Shown: in pieces, positions 1 through 13,600 of the stretch | How the letters are laid out: each line of letters begins with the position of its first letter | Position numbering within the stretch: position 1 is the first letter of the stretch | DNA from: Tamarix chinensis | Lineage: Eukaryota; Streptophyta; Magnoliopsida; Caryophyllales; Tamaricaceae | Length of the DNA stretch: 64,000 bases | Direction of reading: 5' to 3' | Assembly: GCA_030549775.1 (NCBI GenBank) | Contig: CM060174.1 | Location: 51,400,707-51,464,706 of the forward strand | The notes under the pieces: generated by a model | What the model saw: only the letters and a program-made list of their open reading frames with translations | Database searches by the model: none | What the model was told of the DNA's origin: nothing | Position numbers and translations under genes: made by a program

Positions 1-1339
1 TCAATTGGTGGGTCCAGGCGAGAGCAACCTTGACCATGCATTTTCACGCACAACCAATATTCTCATGCTTATTCCTTCATTACCTACACATCAACCAGCA
101 TATTTACATTTTGTTTAATGCACCAATCACAAGTCTGATATACTCAAAGTCAAATCAATACAACAAGGATCATGCTAGACATATTCAAGTTCCAATCAAA
201 GCTAGAAAAATTATAATGTGTTACATTTCATGCAAAATTCATCAATCTCCATACAATCGTATTAAACTTGTTAAATATGTCAACATGCCCAACATCACTT
301 AATTTCACTAAAAGCCTATAGTTACATCTATTTAATGACACATAGGCAATCCTGGTTTCATGTTTTTCCATCTACACTTGTATAATTTACAAAGACAAAG
401 GCATTACCAAAAGGAATCTCTTTCTCAAATATTAATAATAGCATAGAAATTAGAATCTATGCATCCTCTTATTCCCCCTACTACAAAAAAAAGAGAAAAA
501 ATTTATTTATCTCCAAACCTAGAAACTATACATAAGAGGCGAATAGGAGGCCTTCCTCAAATAGAAGGTACAACACTTTTAACCAATTGATATCCTTGAG
601 AAAAAGAACATGAAACTCAAAATAAAAATAAAAAAAATTGTTCTCTAAAATTCTAAAACAAACTATAAAAATGCTAAATAATCTATGAAAAATTTGGAAA
701 TGCTTAGCCTTCTCAAAGAACCCATAAGAACCAAAGAGAATGATCCCAATCATTCAACATGTTCTATACCTAACGATCATTTTTATTAATAAAACATCAT
801 AGAACAAAAGGAAGGATTAGGGGAAGGATAGAAGAATTAGTAATAGAGAACTAGAGAAGGAAGAGATCTCAGTGCATAAAAGAGGTATAGTGAGATAGAG
901 AGAAAAAAGTTCAACACTTAGGGAAGAGCGAAATGTAAAGGAGAAGAAATAGGATAGGGTTTTAAGAGATTATGTAAGGTAATAGATAAAACCATAAACT
1001 TTCCCTCACCCAACCTCAACCAAATCAATGTTGCCACAAAATGGAGGGAAAATAATGTCGTAAAAATCTGAACTTGATCAAATAGCTAAGGATAATGAAT
1101 ATTTTAATACCCAAAGTGAAATCCTTTTAACAAAGAAATGGGAAAACAAGGCAAAGAGAATTGGGTGTAGGTCATGCTAAATCCACAACCAAATATCATA
1201 AATGGTCATCAACATGCTAGAAGAAAGAAGTGGAGAAGAAGAAGAAGATAAAGAAGTGAGTTCATCAAGCCACTTTTGGCAAATCTAACTCCATGTACAA
1301 TTTGACCGCATCTTAATAGTTCCTAATCATAAATAGTAT
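1..1339. other. AT-rich stretch with no recognised gene
   Basis: No coding region, RNA gene or named transposon was recognised. The two short reading frames here (30-302 plus and 526-753 minus) have no family-like sequence and lie in AT-rich DNA, so I do not call them. The first bases contain a TCAATTGGT motif resembling the motif scattered through the LTR at 9744-13287, which hints at old retrotransposon DNA. Confidence 0.4.
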
Positions 1340-1873
1340 GCATGTGTAAATTCATCTTGGTAACCTTATGTGTTGCATATTTTACCCTAGTGATAGGTAT
1401 TTTTTTTTCTTACTTAACACTCAAGTATTGATCATCTTTTTTTATGGGTTTTACCTACCTATGAGTAGAAAACCTTCTTGTTAACATGCAGGTTTTGGAT
1501 GACCATCTTAGATACTTTATTGAAGCTAATGCTCTCCTATGTAAGAGTGAATATTTGTTGGGCTATGGCCATAGAGTCTAGGTTATGAGATAGTTAGAGT
1601 TTTTATTTATATACCTTATATATTTTTAGCTCCATGGATTCCCTTTTGTTTAAGTATTATACTCAAAGTTTATTTCCAAACTCGTATCTCCATTATGGAA
1701 TTTACCTTATTTTCTCTTAATTTTAATAATATTCTTGTTATGTTATTCCTAGTGCTTAGTATAAGAATGATGTGGTAAACCAAGCTCATATTACGTATTG
1801 TGGTAATACCCATTTATCTTATGTTTAGCTTTCTCAAAAATAAAAATTGTGGTAGTAAATTTTGGGATATTAA
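1340..1873 (+). mobile_element. Diverged LTR remnant (gypsy/family-A related)
   Basis: The order of short landmarks matches the 3' half of the gypsy LTR at 43465-44352. A TATGAGTAGAA block is followed by ATGCAGGTTT, a long T-rich stretch, a CTTAGTATAAG...TATTGTGGTAA segment where related LTRs carry a hairpin, and a terminal AAATTTTGGGATATT resembling the usual AAAATTTGGGGTGTTACA end. The 5' part cannot be delimited, and no target duplication was found. The family assignment is inferred from this landmark order, not from an alignment. Confidence 0.4.
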
Positions 1874-2386
1874 AATTTAAATTAGGTCCACTATGATGAT
1901 CTTGACATTATTTGAGAGAGTAGAAGAAATTGATCGAGCATAGGATATGGTCAACCAAAAAATGCTTTTTTTCATGTAGAGATATGGTAAATTTTTATCG
2001 ATGTTCAAGTTTAGGGGATAGTTAGGGTTATCAAGATGTCATACCCTAGTAATTTTCTTTGATATCAATTTAGATTTTTTGGATTCTTATATCATATCAT
2101 TTCATGATTATCATACTATTATATTTATTTTACTTGAAATAGTTTAAGACGTAAGTAAAATATCTGTTTATTTTTCTCATGCTAGTACACTTAAATCACA
2201 CATTGATTAAACATAAGTGTTGAGAGGAAACATTTAACAACCCCCTCACACTAACATGGCAAAGAAAAGAAAAACTCAATGGTGCATATCCCAGTTAGGA
2301 TCTCCAATGCCCTGGTTGAATTTAATGTTCTCTTATAAATGAGAATCCTGGTGATAGTTCAATTTCCACTTTTTGTATGGTAAATA
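1874..2386. other. Unassigned AT-rich DNA left of LTR A1
   Basis: I see no gene here. It is the left flank of long LTR A1. The LINE reading frame resumes immediately right of A1, so this stretch may include the interrupted upstream part of that LINE, but no LINE motif could be confirmed. Confidence 0.3.
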
Positions 2387-2486
2387 TGTAACACCCCCAA
2401 ATTTACCACTGAAAAATTTCGTTTAATTTAAAGAGGTTTAGCGGAAGAGAACAGATAAAACGGTAAATTCAGGGGTATTACCGCCA

Positions 2487-2532
2487 CACTTAGTACCAGA
2501 TCGATTCGCTCTTACCGACCCGATACTAAGTG
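2487..2532 (-). other. Conserved terminal hairpin of LTR A1
   Basis: The arms are CACTTAGTA (2487-2495) and TACTAAGTG (2524-2532). Read in the element's sense direction, pairing extends to 17 bp: 14 Watson-Crick and 3 G-U pairs around a loop of about 12 nt. It sits 100 nt from the LTR 3' end, as in the sister copies. Confidence 0.7.
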
Positions 2533-3062
2533 CTAAGGCTAAAAAGAATAGGACCAAAGACAAGTCATTAATAAAGCTTACATTGAAAGAAATCAGAGTA
2601 CGAAAGTCAAGCGTTACAATCCGAAGTGCAATTTAAAAGTCCCAAATATCAGGGAACATAAAATAACGAAATAGCAAAGTACGATAGTCCGAGAAAACAA
2701 GACAGGGGATGCTCTCCGGCCACGTCACTCTCGGCCCCCAAGCTAGATCCAGAATCAACTCTCAGCTCTGAAAATGCCACAGGCATCGACCCCTACCTGC
2801 AAAACTCAGACGGGACTTCTGCTCGTGGGAATGAGCAGCACCCATAAAACGGGTGATTAGTACGCTACGTACTGAGTAAGGGAACAACGCACTAAGGCCC
2901 ACATACACAGAAATACATGAACAAGCAGACATAGCATGTGAAGAATAAACAATAATACAGATGAACAATGCTGGTCACGAATCAGATAACTTTCTCATTA
3001 GATCTCAGATAATTATAATGATATTGTCATAGTCTTTATCAATCCATGTGAGTGCGGGAGCT

Positions 3063-3382
3063 CCACTATTATAGCCGGTGGAACGGTCGCGAGGGCTATG
3101 CCCTGCCACTATTATAGCCGGTGGAACGGTCGCGAGGGTAATATACCCTGCCACTATTATTTGCCGGTGGACTGGTCTGGCCCTGACTCACAAGGTATTC
3201 CACTGTAAATATTAGTATCTTTCCATGTCTTATCACGTTTACGTTTGGTTTGTTGAGCACGAAATCCCCCACTATTATAGCCGGTGGAACGCTCGCGAGG
3301 GCACATGCCCTGCCACTATTATAGCCGGTGGAAGGGTCGTGAGGGTAAGATACCCTGCCACTATTATAGCTGGTGGACCGGT
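3063..3382 (-). repeat. Hairpin array of LTR A1 (two blocks of three)
   Basis: Six copies of a core, CCACTATTATAGCCGGTGG followed by AACGG or ACCGG, lie in two blocks (3063-3180 and 3268-3382). Spacers are short palindromes: AGGGCTATGCCCT, AGGGTAATATACCCT, AGGGCACATGCCCT and AGGGTAAGATACCCT. The blocks are separated by a segment containing a GTATTCCACTGTAA-like sequence that also separates blocks in the sister LTRs. Confidence 0.85.
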
Positions 3383-4739
3383 CTGGGTTCGGCTCAACAT
3401 CTTTCTCTGTAAGTAGTTAGTGTTTTAATGTGTCTTATTCGAGGGCATTTCACCTTTGTCATGCATGGCCAGAGGGCCTCAACGCATCACATCAAAACTG
3501 ATGACATATTCGTACTATCACATATTAATGAGGGCACATGCACACGACTCGATTCCAAGCCACGCCACACATGAAACAGTTAGAATAATGGCATTTAAGA
3601 CCACGACATATAAATCATATAGAACATCCATGGCACATAGGACACATGTCACACATTCATCCTTAGCTATATCCTTACTCGGTTTAGGTTACCGAGCTAT
3701 CTCCTGCGCTTATATTAGACCACTAAACACCCTTTGTAATTAACATACTTAACACATTCCTCGCATTGGAAACCCAAATCATGACCCTCAGACTCAACTC
3801 TCCCTCATACCTCACTCCTCCTCATTTATTTTTATTATTTCTTTTTTCTTTTTCCACCTTCTCAAATTAGGGTTTCCTTCCCAAACCCTAGGTACCCTTA
3901 GATGACCCTACATACTATTTTTCACCTCGAGCCTCCAGAATCCCAAACAGACCTTCCATTACTTTCCCCACGTCCCAAAGTAACTTTTCATACGTAAGGT
4001 TCGCCCCCATGTGGACCTTATCCTCCCCATGCAAACCCTATCATTTCCACCATGCCAACTCTATCATTCCCATGCAAACCCTAGTTTCCCCCTGGCAACC
4101 TTATTTTCTCCCACTCTTCCATTTGTTTTATTCCCCTTTTTCTCATCATTTCACATATTACAGATTACCTAGGTCGTCCTACGTTAACCAGCGTACTTCC
4201 CTTTGGTTATCTTAGTTGCTTATTTTTCTCTTTCAAGCCCCCACTCCACAACTCCCCATCAAATAACCTAGCATGCATCGTAGGGGTCACATCACATCAC
4301 ATTATATTTGTATCACATACAGACAAGAGCACGATAACATACCTCGGTTCCACGCTGCGCTACATAAATACACAGATAATATACAGATTATAGCATACAA
4401 CCGCACAAGGCATACAAGACAGGTAAAACATGCAATACACACAGGTGGCCTTAGTTACGTCCTTACCTAAATCGGCGCCGGGCTTGGAGCACGCTCCTAC
4501 ACCTCCTGGAGTTTGACCCGGTTCACCTATAAGGAAGAAATACTAAGGGTCAATCTCCCTCTACCCGAATTATCATAATTTTCCTATCTTACCCCTATAC
4601 TAGTCTAGTACTATAATTAACATTGATAATAGTAGTTTATAATTAAAAGGTGGGGTTATTATTATTCTTAAGGTAGTTAAGCAAATGACCACTAATCAAG
4701 ACGCGCCTTAGTAAAATCCATAGTTATCAAAGTAAAGGG

Positions 4740-6290
<1,551 letters not shown>

Positions 6291-6797
6291 AATCACTTTT
6301 ATTTTTTTAAGATTAAGGGTTCAGGGTGTTGGGCAACCTGGCTGAGAGGTGGTGGCGCCAGCGGCGGCACGGCGGCAGCGGCGGCGGCGGTGGAGGAAGG
6401 GAAGAGAGGGGAAAAATGGAGGTGGAGGCCAGGGAAGAGGGAAGTAGGGGAAAGTGGAGGTGTAGGGTGGTAGAGCAGGAACCGCTGGTTGATTTGGGGG
6501 GTAGTGGCGGAGCTGCAGGTGGCGGTATGGCCGACGGTGGCGGCACGAAGGTGGCGCAGAGGGTGGGAAGGCTGTTTTGGGGAGGAATTTTCGCACGGCC
6601 AGGGCGGCACGTGCGGCGCAAGGCAGGGGGAGCTAGTAGTCTGGTTGTGTAGAGGGAGGTGCAGGGAGGATGTTGGTGGCGCGGGCAAGCGGCAACGGTG
6701 GCCGAAGGCGGAGGAAAGGGCGGCTAAAGGTGGGGCGGTGTGTGGCTCTAGTTTTCTGGGTTCCAAATTTCAAACCCGATCCAGGCGGTCTTCGGGG

Positions 6798-6807
6798 CTA
6801 CTTATAG
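6798..6807 (-). promoter_or_regulatory. TATA-like box of LTR A1
   Basis: The minus strand reads CCTATAAGTAGCCCC, matching the CTATAAATAGCC of sister LTR A6. It lies about 0.8 kb from the sense 5' end, upstream of the CCG-rich leader. Transcription itself is inferred. Confidence 0.5.
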
Positions 6808-7618
6808 GCCAAACGAGGCAGGAAAACGACAAGGATGCGAGGGAGGGTCGGAGGTTAGGTGGATGCGTGTCTGGCGAGGCATCCATATGGTGGTGGACAG
6901 TGAAAATTTAAGGAGGTATTCATATTCATATTCTAATGCAGGGGTTAAGGGATCGATGATGGTGGACAGTGAAAATTTAAGGAGGTAAGTGGATGGTTGT
7001 GTTGTAAAATAAAAATGGTGGTGGAAGGAAGCAAATGATGGAGAATTGAAAGGGAAAATTTTGCGTAAGGGAGCTCGATAGAAGGAGGAATACAGGGTTC
7101 CTCATGGATTTTGGCACGACATAGGCAAGAAAGGAGAAGGGATTAGAAAAGGGTAGCATGTAGGGAAACGAGGAGAAAAACAAGGAGAGGAAAACATGGG
7201 GAAGGGGAGGTATGGTGCAAGGGTGATGTAGGGTGATGGCTCATAGGATTAAGGAGTGAAGGGGTAGAGGGAGTAGGTTGAGGTAAGAAGGTTGAGGTAA
7301 GAAATTTCTAGCATTGATTAGGGTATAGGTTAGGGTAACTATAGGTGAAGAATTAGAGTAAAATATCAAAGTAAAAATTATCAGGTTATTGGGTTAGGTT
7401 TACTCGACGAAACGGATACCAGTTACAATCCATCCTAGGTTTAAATTTTAATAAGCTCTCTAGTAAATTTTAAACTAATTAAATTTTATATCTAATAAGT
7501 TGTAATAATATTACACATATTAGTAATATCTTGATTACTAAATATCCTAAAATAATTATTATAGCTAATACACATAATTACTAGTTATAATTAGGGTTTT
7601 TAGAAAAAGGGTATTATA

Positions 7619-9743
7619 AATTTATAGTCTAATGTATCTACTAAAAAAATTGAAGAGATAATTGCATGAATTAAACCAATGGCATTTTGGCAGCATATTG
7701 GAAAATGTTCTACAAGCGAGAACTAGTCTCATTGAAGTACAAGAGCAACTAAATGACAATTCTTTTGATGATATACTAATTATTATAGAAAAAGAATGAG
7801 GAGGAGGGTTAATGTACTATGGCTCATGTAAAGAAATTTTTTATCAGTAAAAAGATTGAGTTGATTGGATTAAACTAGGGTATAGCAATAATAAAATTTA
7901 CTCTCTTTTGAAAGGAAGGAGACAACGTAATCAAATTTCTTCTTTAATGGATGAAGATGGATAGATTTTCACCACCAAGAGACTATTGTTGCTCAATTCA
8001 CCTAGTTCTATGTGTCCCTTATGGGGACTTTTTTCAAGCCTAAGGGTGATTCCAAGCCAAAGGTCATGCTAAAAGGAACAAGGTTAATATTCACAACCAT
8101 AGGAAGCTTTTAGCTTATGTTCATATGGACAAAGTGAAAATAGCCCTCTTCTCAATTAGTAGTGACAAAGCTTTGGGACCAAATGGATATAACGTTATAT
8201 TCTTTAAGAAAGGGATATCATAGGAGATGATCTTTGGAAGGCTACAGTTGAGGTATTTATTATAGTTGGCATCCCTAAAGCCTTAAAAATTAGGGTTTTG
8301 AATATTATATTGGCATTTGTACAGGGTCAAAATATTGGGATAACATTATTTTAGCTTTAGATTTGGTCTAAGGATATGGCATAAAGAATTTAGCCATTCA
8401 TGCAATTCATTATTCTTTACTTGAATTTCCCTCACCATTTTTCTAATCTTATAATGAGTTTTATTACCACTACAAAATACTCTTATCTCTTTTAATGGGA
8501 CAATTTAATGACCTTTTGAAGCCAATAGGGTTTTAAGATAAGGAGACCCTTTGTCTCCTTAGCTTTTTGTGTTAGATATGGAGTATTTGCATATATCACT
8601 TTATGGATTGTGGATTAATCCAATATTTAAGCCTCACTTTAAGTGTCAGAAGTTTAAGCTAAGTAGCTTGATGTTCGCTAGTGATTTACTTTTCTTTAGC
8701 TCTAGAAATTTTTCTTCCATGGATTTCATGTGCCAAAAGTTCCAAGATTTTTTTTGACGTATCTGGACTAAACTTGAATGTAATAAAAATTACATTGTTT
8801 TATAGTGTCTTGGTACTTGTTTAAGTGCGTGAAGAGATCAATTGGGAATATCATTCTCCTATAGGTGCTTACCAGTATGGTATCTTGGTATCTTATTGCC
8901 CATAAAAGACTCACTATTAATGATTACCTACCACATATAGAGAAGTTTACAACAAAGATAAGTGAATGGAACGTACAAATCCTCAACCAATAAAGATAAC
9001 TATAGCTTATATGATTGGTCCTATATGGGATTTAGGCTTACTAAAGCTTGATGATGTTGTTGCCATAAGGAATTATTCATTACATTGTATCCCTTTACAA
9101 GTCATTTTTATAGGTGGGCACTAAGAAATCTAGAAAAGTCCCCTATGGTATAGGATACAATATGCTTGCCCAAAGAAGGTGGATTAGGCTTGATCCAAAT
9201 TCATCTATGGAATGTTGTGACAAAAGCTTGGTTGCTTTGGTGGATAGCTACTAAGAAGGATATAGTTTGGGTTTATTAGGTTCATGCCTATTATTTGAAA
9301 GGAAGAAATATATGAGAAGTACCAATTTCATCCTCAAATTCTTAGTTTATGAGAATATTGTTACATATTTGTATCATTCTCCATGCTTCACTTACTAAAC
9401 CATAATCATAATCTAGGTTTCTGAAGAAGGAAGGCACCAAATTGCTTGAGCCTATAATTGTTTATGCCATAAAGCCTCACAATTAGAATGGAACAAAGTT
9501 GTGTGGAACAAGTTATCACCTCCTCAACATCAATTGACATTGTAGCTCATAATGCATGAAAGATTGGTAACCAAATATAGATTGCATCATTTTAGTTATG
9601 ATCTTAGACCACACAGAATTCTTTGCAATAAAAAGGATGAACATCATCATCACCTCTTCCTTGCACATTTTTTAGACATATATGGAAATTAAAGTTGATA
9701 GGATTTAGAGTCCAACAAGCTCCATCAACTTGGTAATGACATA
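7619..9743 (+). pseudogene. L1-type LINE ORF2 relic (reverse transcriptase)
   Basis: Conceptual translation with many frame changes and stops gives the order expected of plant L1 ORF2. There is an NxWHFGSILENV-like connector, RRQRNQISS and DEDG before the RT, ALGPNGYNVIFFK, a LRxGDPLSP block near 8540, and FASDLLFFS (8675-8701), a decayed FADD catalytic box in which the first Asp is replaced by Ser. The ORF2 C-terminus is displaced by the LTR inserted at 9744 and resumes at 13288. It is non-functional: no long open frame remains. Confidence 0.8.
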
Positions 9744-10356
9744 TGTAATACCCCATCCTAAAATCCTTCAAAATATGTTAAAAATTATGTTGGTATAAAA
9801 TAAATTAGTTTTGGTTTATAATAGGCTTGAAATTCTGATAAAATTATGAATTTAAGGCATAATGATTGACTAGTTTGCCTAACCGATCGATTGGTACACT
9901 CAGAACATGATAGTTTTGTTCTCAACAAACCAGTCGATTAGCTTTCTCAAACAGATAGAATAGTTATCTTGTAATTTCATATACATTTCTGATTTTTGAT
10001 TAAAATCCCTTTCTAATGTTTATGAAAGCTTCCAATCAGCATCCATTTATGCTAGTAAGCATATTTTGGTGCTTTGAAATTATTTTTACATTATTTAGAT
10101 CATTCTATAATTTTAATTAGTTATATTATCCCAAAAAGCAATTTTGTATCATGCCTCACCTTCTCTATTCTCCCTCTCCTATCCCTTTCTCTTCTAGCAT
10201 TTGGGTTACATGGTTGACTTCATGCACTCATTCCCTAACTCACCAACCTATAGCCATGTCCCTTCCTGATTGCACTCAATCTCCATCACCTCATCATGTT
10301 TATCCTTACCTCTTAGTTGCCCAGACTCAACCATATCAGTCTTATCTCCTTCTCTC

Positions 10357-10365
10357 CTATAAATG
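10357..10365 (+). promoter_or_regulatory. TATA-like box of LTR B1
   Basis: CTATAAATG sits about 0.6 kb into the LTR, after a C/T-rich stretch and in the same setting as the CTATAAATA boxes of the family-A LTRs. Promoter function is inferred. Confidence 0.4.
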
Positions 10366-11194
10366 TCGACCAGTCCTCACCTCTATACCCTCCATTCCTT
10401 ATCTATTTTCATTGATCGCTTATTTTTCTTACTCTTTATCATTTTTCTTGGTGGGAAAAGTTTCCGAAGTGTGAGCATTCCTTCATTCTTTCCATTTCTC
10501 CACTCTATAAAGAAAAAAAAAAGGCTTGCTCTAACTTCCTTCCTTCTTTGGTTGAGCATTGTCTCCCTTTTCTTCTTCTAATCTTGGCTTCAATTCTCCC
10601 TTATTTCTCTAAAGCAAGGAAGGATTAAAGTCTAAGAAAGGTTGAAGATTTTAGCTTATATTTCCTTAGCATATTGTTTTTGAGAAAAGGTTTGATTGTG
10701 TCGTATTCTCTTTTTCTTCTTCTGATTCTTCGTTAAATGTCTATGGAGTTTTTAAAGTTATTTTTTATTTGTTTTTACTTTTATTCTCTTAAGAATCGAG
10801 GTCCTTCTAGATAGCCATCAAGTAAGAGTTTGGTACTAGAAGGATTGCTTCAAGGTAAGGCATTATTATCTTTAATATGAATGAGATTCTTTTGTTTATT
10901 GAGGTTTCATGTTATTGGTGTATTTTGTGTGAGCATGGTCTAATTGTATTCTAGAATTTGCGCATATGATATAATGTCTTCCTAAAGTTAAGAATTGTTG
11001 GGTTTTTTTATTTTACGCATAAATTGGTGGTTTGAGTGTGATTCTTTTAAGTGCCTACATTATCATTTCTCCATGATATTCTATATGTGCATCATGTCTT
11101 GTTGTGTGTTTTATGACATAGAAGCATGCTAGGATTAATATGGTAAAGTTTGGTAAATGTTGGGTGCGTGTATTGCAAGTCTGGGTGATGTTTT

Positions 11195-11535
11195 ATCCAG
11201 ACCAATCGATCGATTCATTGAACCCGTCAACTAGTTGTGCAAGCATTAGCACAATTTGGAAATTTTGATTGATTGGTTATGAGATCAGTCAATTGGTGTG
11301 ATAAACCAATCAGTTGGTTTCTATGAATAGTAAATCAGCTCACCAAACCCATCAATTGGTGACCCTACAACCAAAGTGGTATGGTCTCTACTTAGATCTA
11401 TCAACCAGTTGGGCCAAATCCATTGAATGGTTTCCTATAAATAGTCAATCAGTGAGACCAATCAATCGACTAGTCTGCGAGTGTCATTTTAGCTCAAGTC
11501 TAGAATAACCAGATCAGTTGACTGGACCTAGGGAT
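11195..11535. repeat. Dispersed palindromic CAATCGATTGG-type motifs in LTR B1
   Basis: At least eight variants of a short self-complementary motif, such as CCAATCGATCGATT, GTCAATTGGTG, CCAATCAGTTGG, ATCAATTGGT and CCAATCAATCGACT, occur within 340 bp at uneven spacing. Two more occur near 9880-9950. Confidence 0.55.
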
Positions 11536-12126
11536 TGATCTATTAGTCTGATTGTATGTCGTTTAGTTTGGTTGCTAATTGCTAATACTCTTTAGGGCCT
11601 CTTATGTTAATAGCTCCATGTTTTTACAACATTTAAAATATGATTTCAACCATAATTAACCTAGAACTAATAACAATCTTAATGATGGTAATTGGGATTG
11701 AATTGGTTAGGTTTGGTATCATCTCTAAACACCTAATTTTTGGCTTTGATGCATTGTGTTATGTTTGGTGTTATAACTAGGAAACACCTAATTTGGTTAA
11801 ATTTGAAATTTAATTGTGTTTGGTGTTATCACTTGGAAAAACCTAGTTTGGTTAAATTTGAAATTTAATTGTGTTTGGTGTTATCACTTGGAAACACCCA
11901 ATTCAATTTTTTGTGGGCTTTATATTTGATTTGTGATATCACTTGAAAATGCATAATAATAGAATAAGATGTCATTCGAGCCTTTTTTTTCTCTGACTCT
12001 TAGGGTAACTAATCGTAAGTTAGTGGGTGGGTCATCCTATGATTTATACCTTTTACTCAATACCTATTTCCTTCTCTACCAGGTTGCAGTCGGTAGGGGT
12101 TATGTGCATATCTTTAAGTTATAAGA

Positions 12127-12480
12127 TTATACTGTGGCAAGCCGATATGGCATTGGTGTCCAGTATAGGTAGGTGAGGTATCCCATGTACAAGCCCCCTG
12201 GCACTTCATATATCCCATTGCTTAGACAAATGTAGTATCCTAACTTTTTAGCCCTCGCAATAGAGGCATTTAAGGTGTGGTAGGTGAAATATCCTGGTAG
12301 AAGCCCCATTAGTGCACTTCGACCACGTGTGGTGGGTGTGGTATTCCAATTTGTGTTATCCCTCACAGTAAGTGCACTTAATGTGTGGTGGGTGTGGTAT
12401 TACTATAGAAAATTCCATTCGATGTATCCTTACCCCATATGGTGGGTATGGTATCTCATTATAATTATTTTGCTGCCATG
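12127..12480 (+). repeat. Degenerate ~80-bp tandem repeat in LTR B1
   Basis: The phrase GGTGGGTGTGGTAT or a variant recurs four times, with partly shared text between (GTGCACTT, TATCC). It occupies a position comparable to the hairpin arrays of family A, but the sequence differs. Confidence 0.55.
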
Positions 12481-13287
12481 ACCTTTTTTGTGGTAAAGAA
12501 CTAGGTATGATCGAACGAACTATTTTAATAACTGGAAATTTTGTGATCACTAAAGGAAGAAGTATAATATAGTTTACATTGTGTGGATTGTGTGCACTTC
12601 CCATATTAACTATTCTCCAGGATTTCCATACAAGCATGCATTGTTTTATTACTACTATGAACCTAAGCATTAATTTATATTGGTATGTTCATCACTGTGC
12701 TAGTATGTGACTTCAATGTACTACATGAGTCTTACCATATTTTAGGTAGTACATTTTATTAGTACTTCACAGTACATATGCTAAACTTTTATGGTCACTA
12801 TGATGATCCGACTTTTAGTCAGGGGAGTAGAGGACGTTTTGCAATGGTACAACTCTTAGTTAGAGTATGCTGAGGGTGATGGCGTGTGCTAGTAACAAGT
12901 CATTTCTTGGGGTTGAAGATTTATGTCTACGCTAAGAGTTAAGCTAATCAACTAGATGAATTTTGTCCACTATGTTGAGATATTTTTATTCTTCCAGTTA
13001 TTTAAACTCTTGGCTTTAATTTCCTATATTTAGATTTGGAAACTCTCGTATTCTTTCTATCTATAAGATTATTCTCTATTTTATTATCGTATACTATGAT
13101 ATTAATATTATGAGCATGCATCTTTTCGTTTGTTGTTCCATTTTACCTTGCATCAAGTATGAGTTAGGTGATGATCAATCCTCTCTTATGGTTGATGTGG
13201 TAGTAACATTCTCCGATTTTGCTTTTCAAACTCTTCCACACTATCTTCGAAATAAAATTTTCTAGTTTGTAAATTAGGAGTGTTACA

Positions 13288-13600
13288 GCATGTGCATTGG
13301 TTCTGCAAGGTGAGTTGATGCCCAAGTCTATGTAAAGATGTTTAAGAGCTTATGCGGGTGTATTGCATTTAGCATGAGAGAAATTCAAGGAATTTTCATA
13401 AGAAAAATCATGCAAAAAAGATAATCATATGGGAGATTGAGACTTTATCATTCTATATGTCCTACTCTAAATTAGTTTTTATGTCAATTTGTGAGATTAG
13501 TTCAAATTGTATATGTGAACTACAAGGTTATGATACTTCTTGCCTATTTGGTAGTAATAAAAAGTAACATTAAATTACCAATATATATATATATATAATG
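13288..13600 (+). pseudogene. C-terminal end of the LINE split by LTR B1
   Basis: Translation gives an ERNSRNF motif close to the IWxERNxRxF motif near the C-terminus of plant L1 ORF2. This supports continuity with the relic ending at 9743. The frame is broken and a TA microsatellite lies at about 13580-13597. Confidence 0.5.

Larger units (their letters stand above)
9744..13287 (+). mobile_element. Solo LTR B1 (family B, ~3.5 kb) inside a LINE
   Basis: It starts TGTAATACCCCATCC and ends AGGAGTGTTACA. The flanking pentamers are ACATA and GCATG, identical at three of five positions and differing only by transitions, so a decayed target duplication is likely. LINE-like sequence lies on both sides. 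Inside are a CTATAAATG box (10357-10365), scattered copies of a palindromic CAATCGATTGG-type motif (9880-9960 and 11195-11535), and a degenerate tandem repeat (12127-12480). Its start and promoter-proximal part resemble B2 (47063 onward). No gag or pol is present. Landmark order near the 3' end loosely follows family A, so the families may be distant relatives. Confidence 0.65.

Noticed and set aside
6299..6911. Overlapping Gly/Arg-rich and Pro/Ala-rich frames on both strands
   Set aside because: They fall in the CCG-rich leader of LTR A1, overlap in multiple frames, and have no domain. The equivalent frames at 36513-36900, 39041-40163, 49201-50290, 51773-52976 and 61771-62746 are rejected for the same reason.
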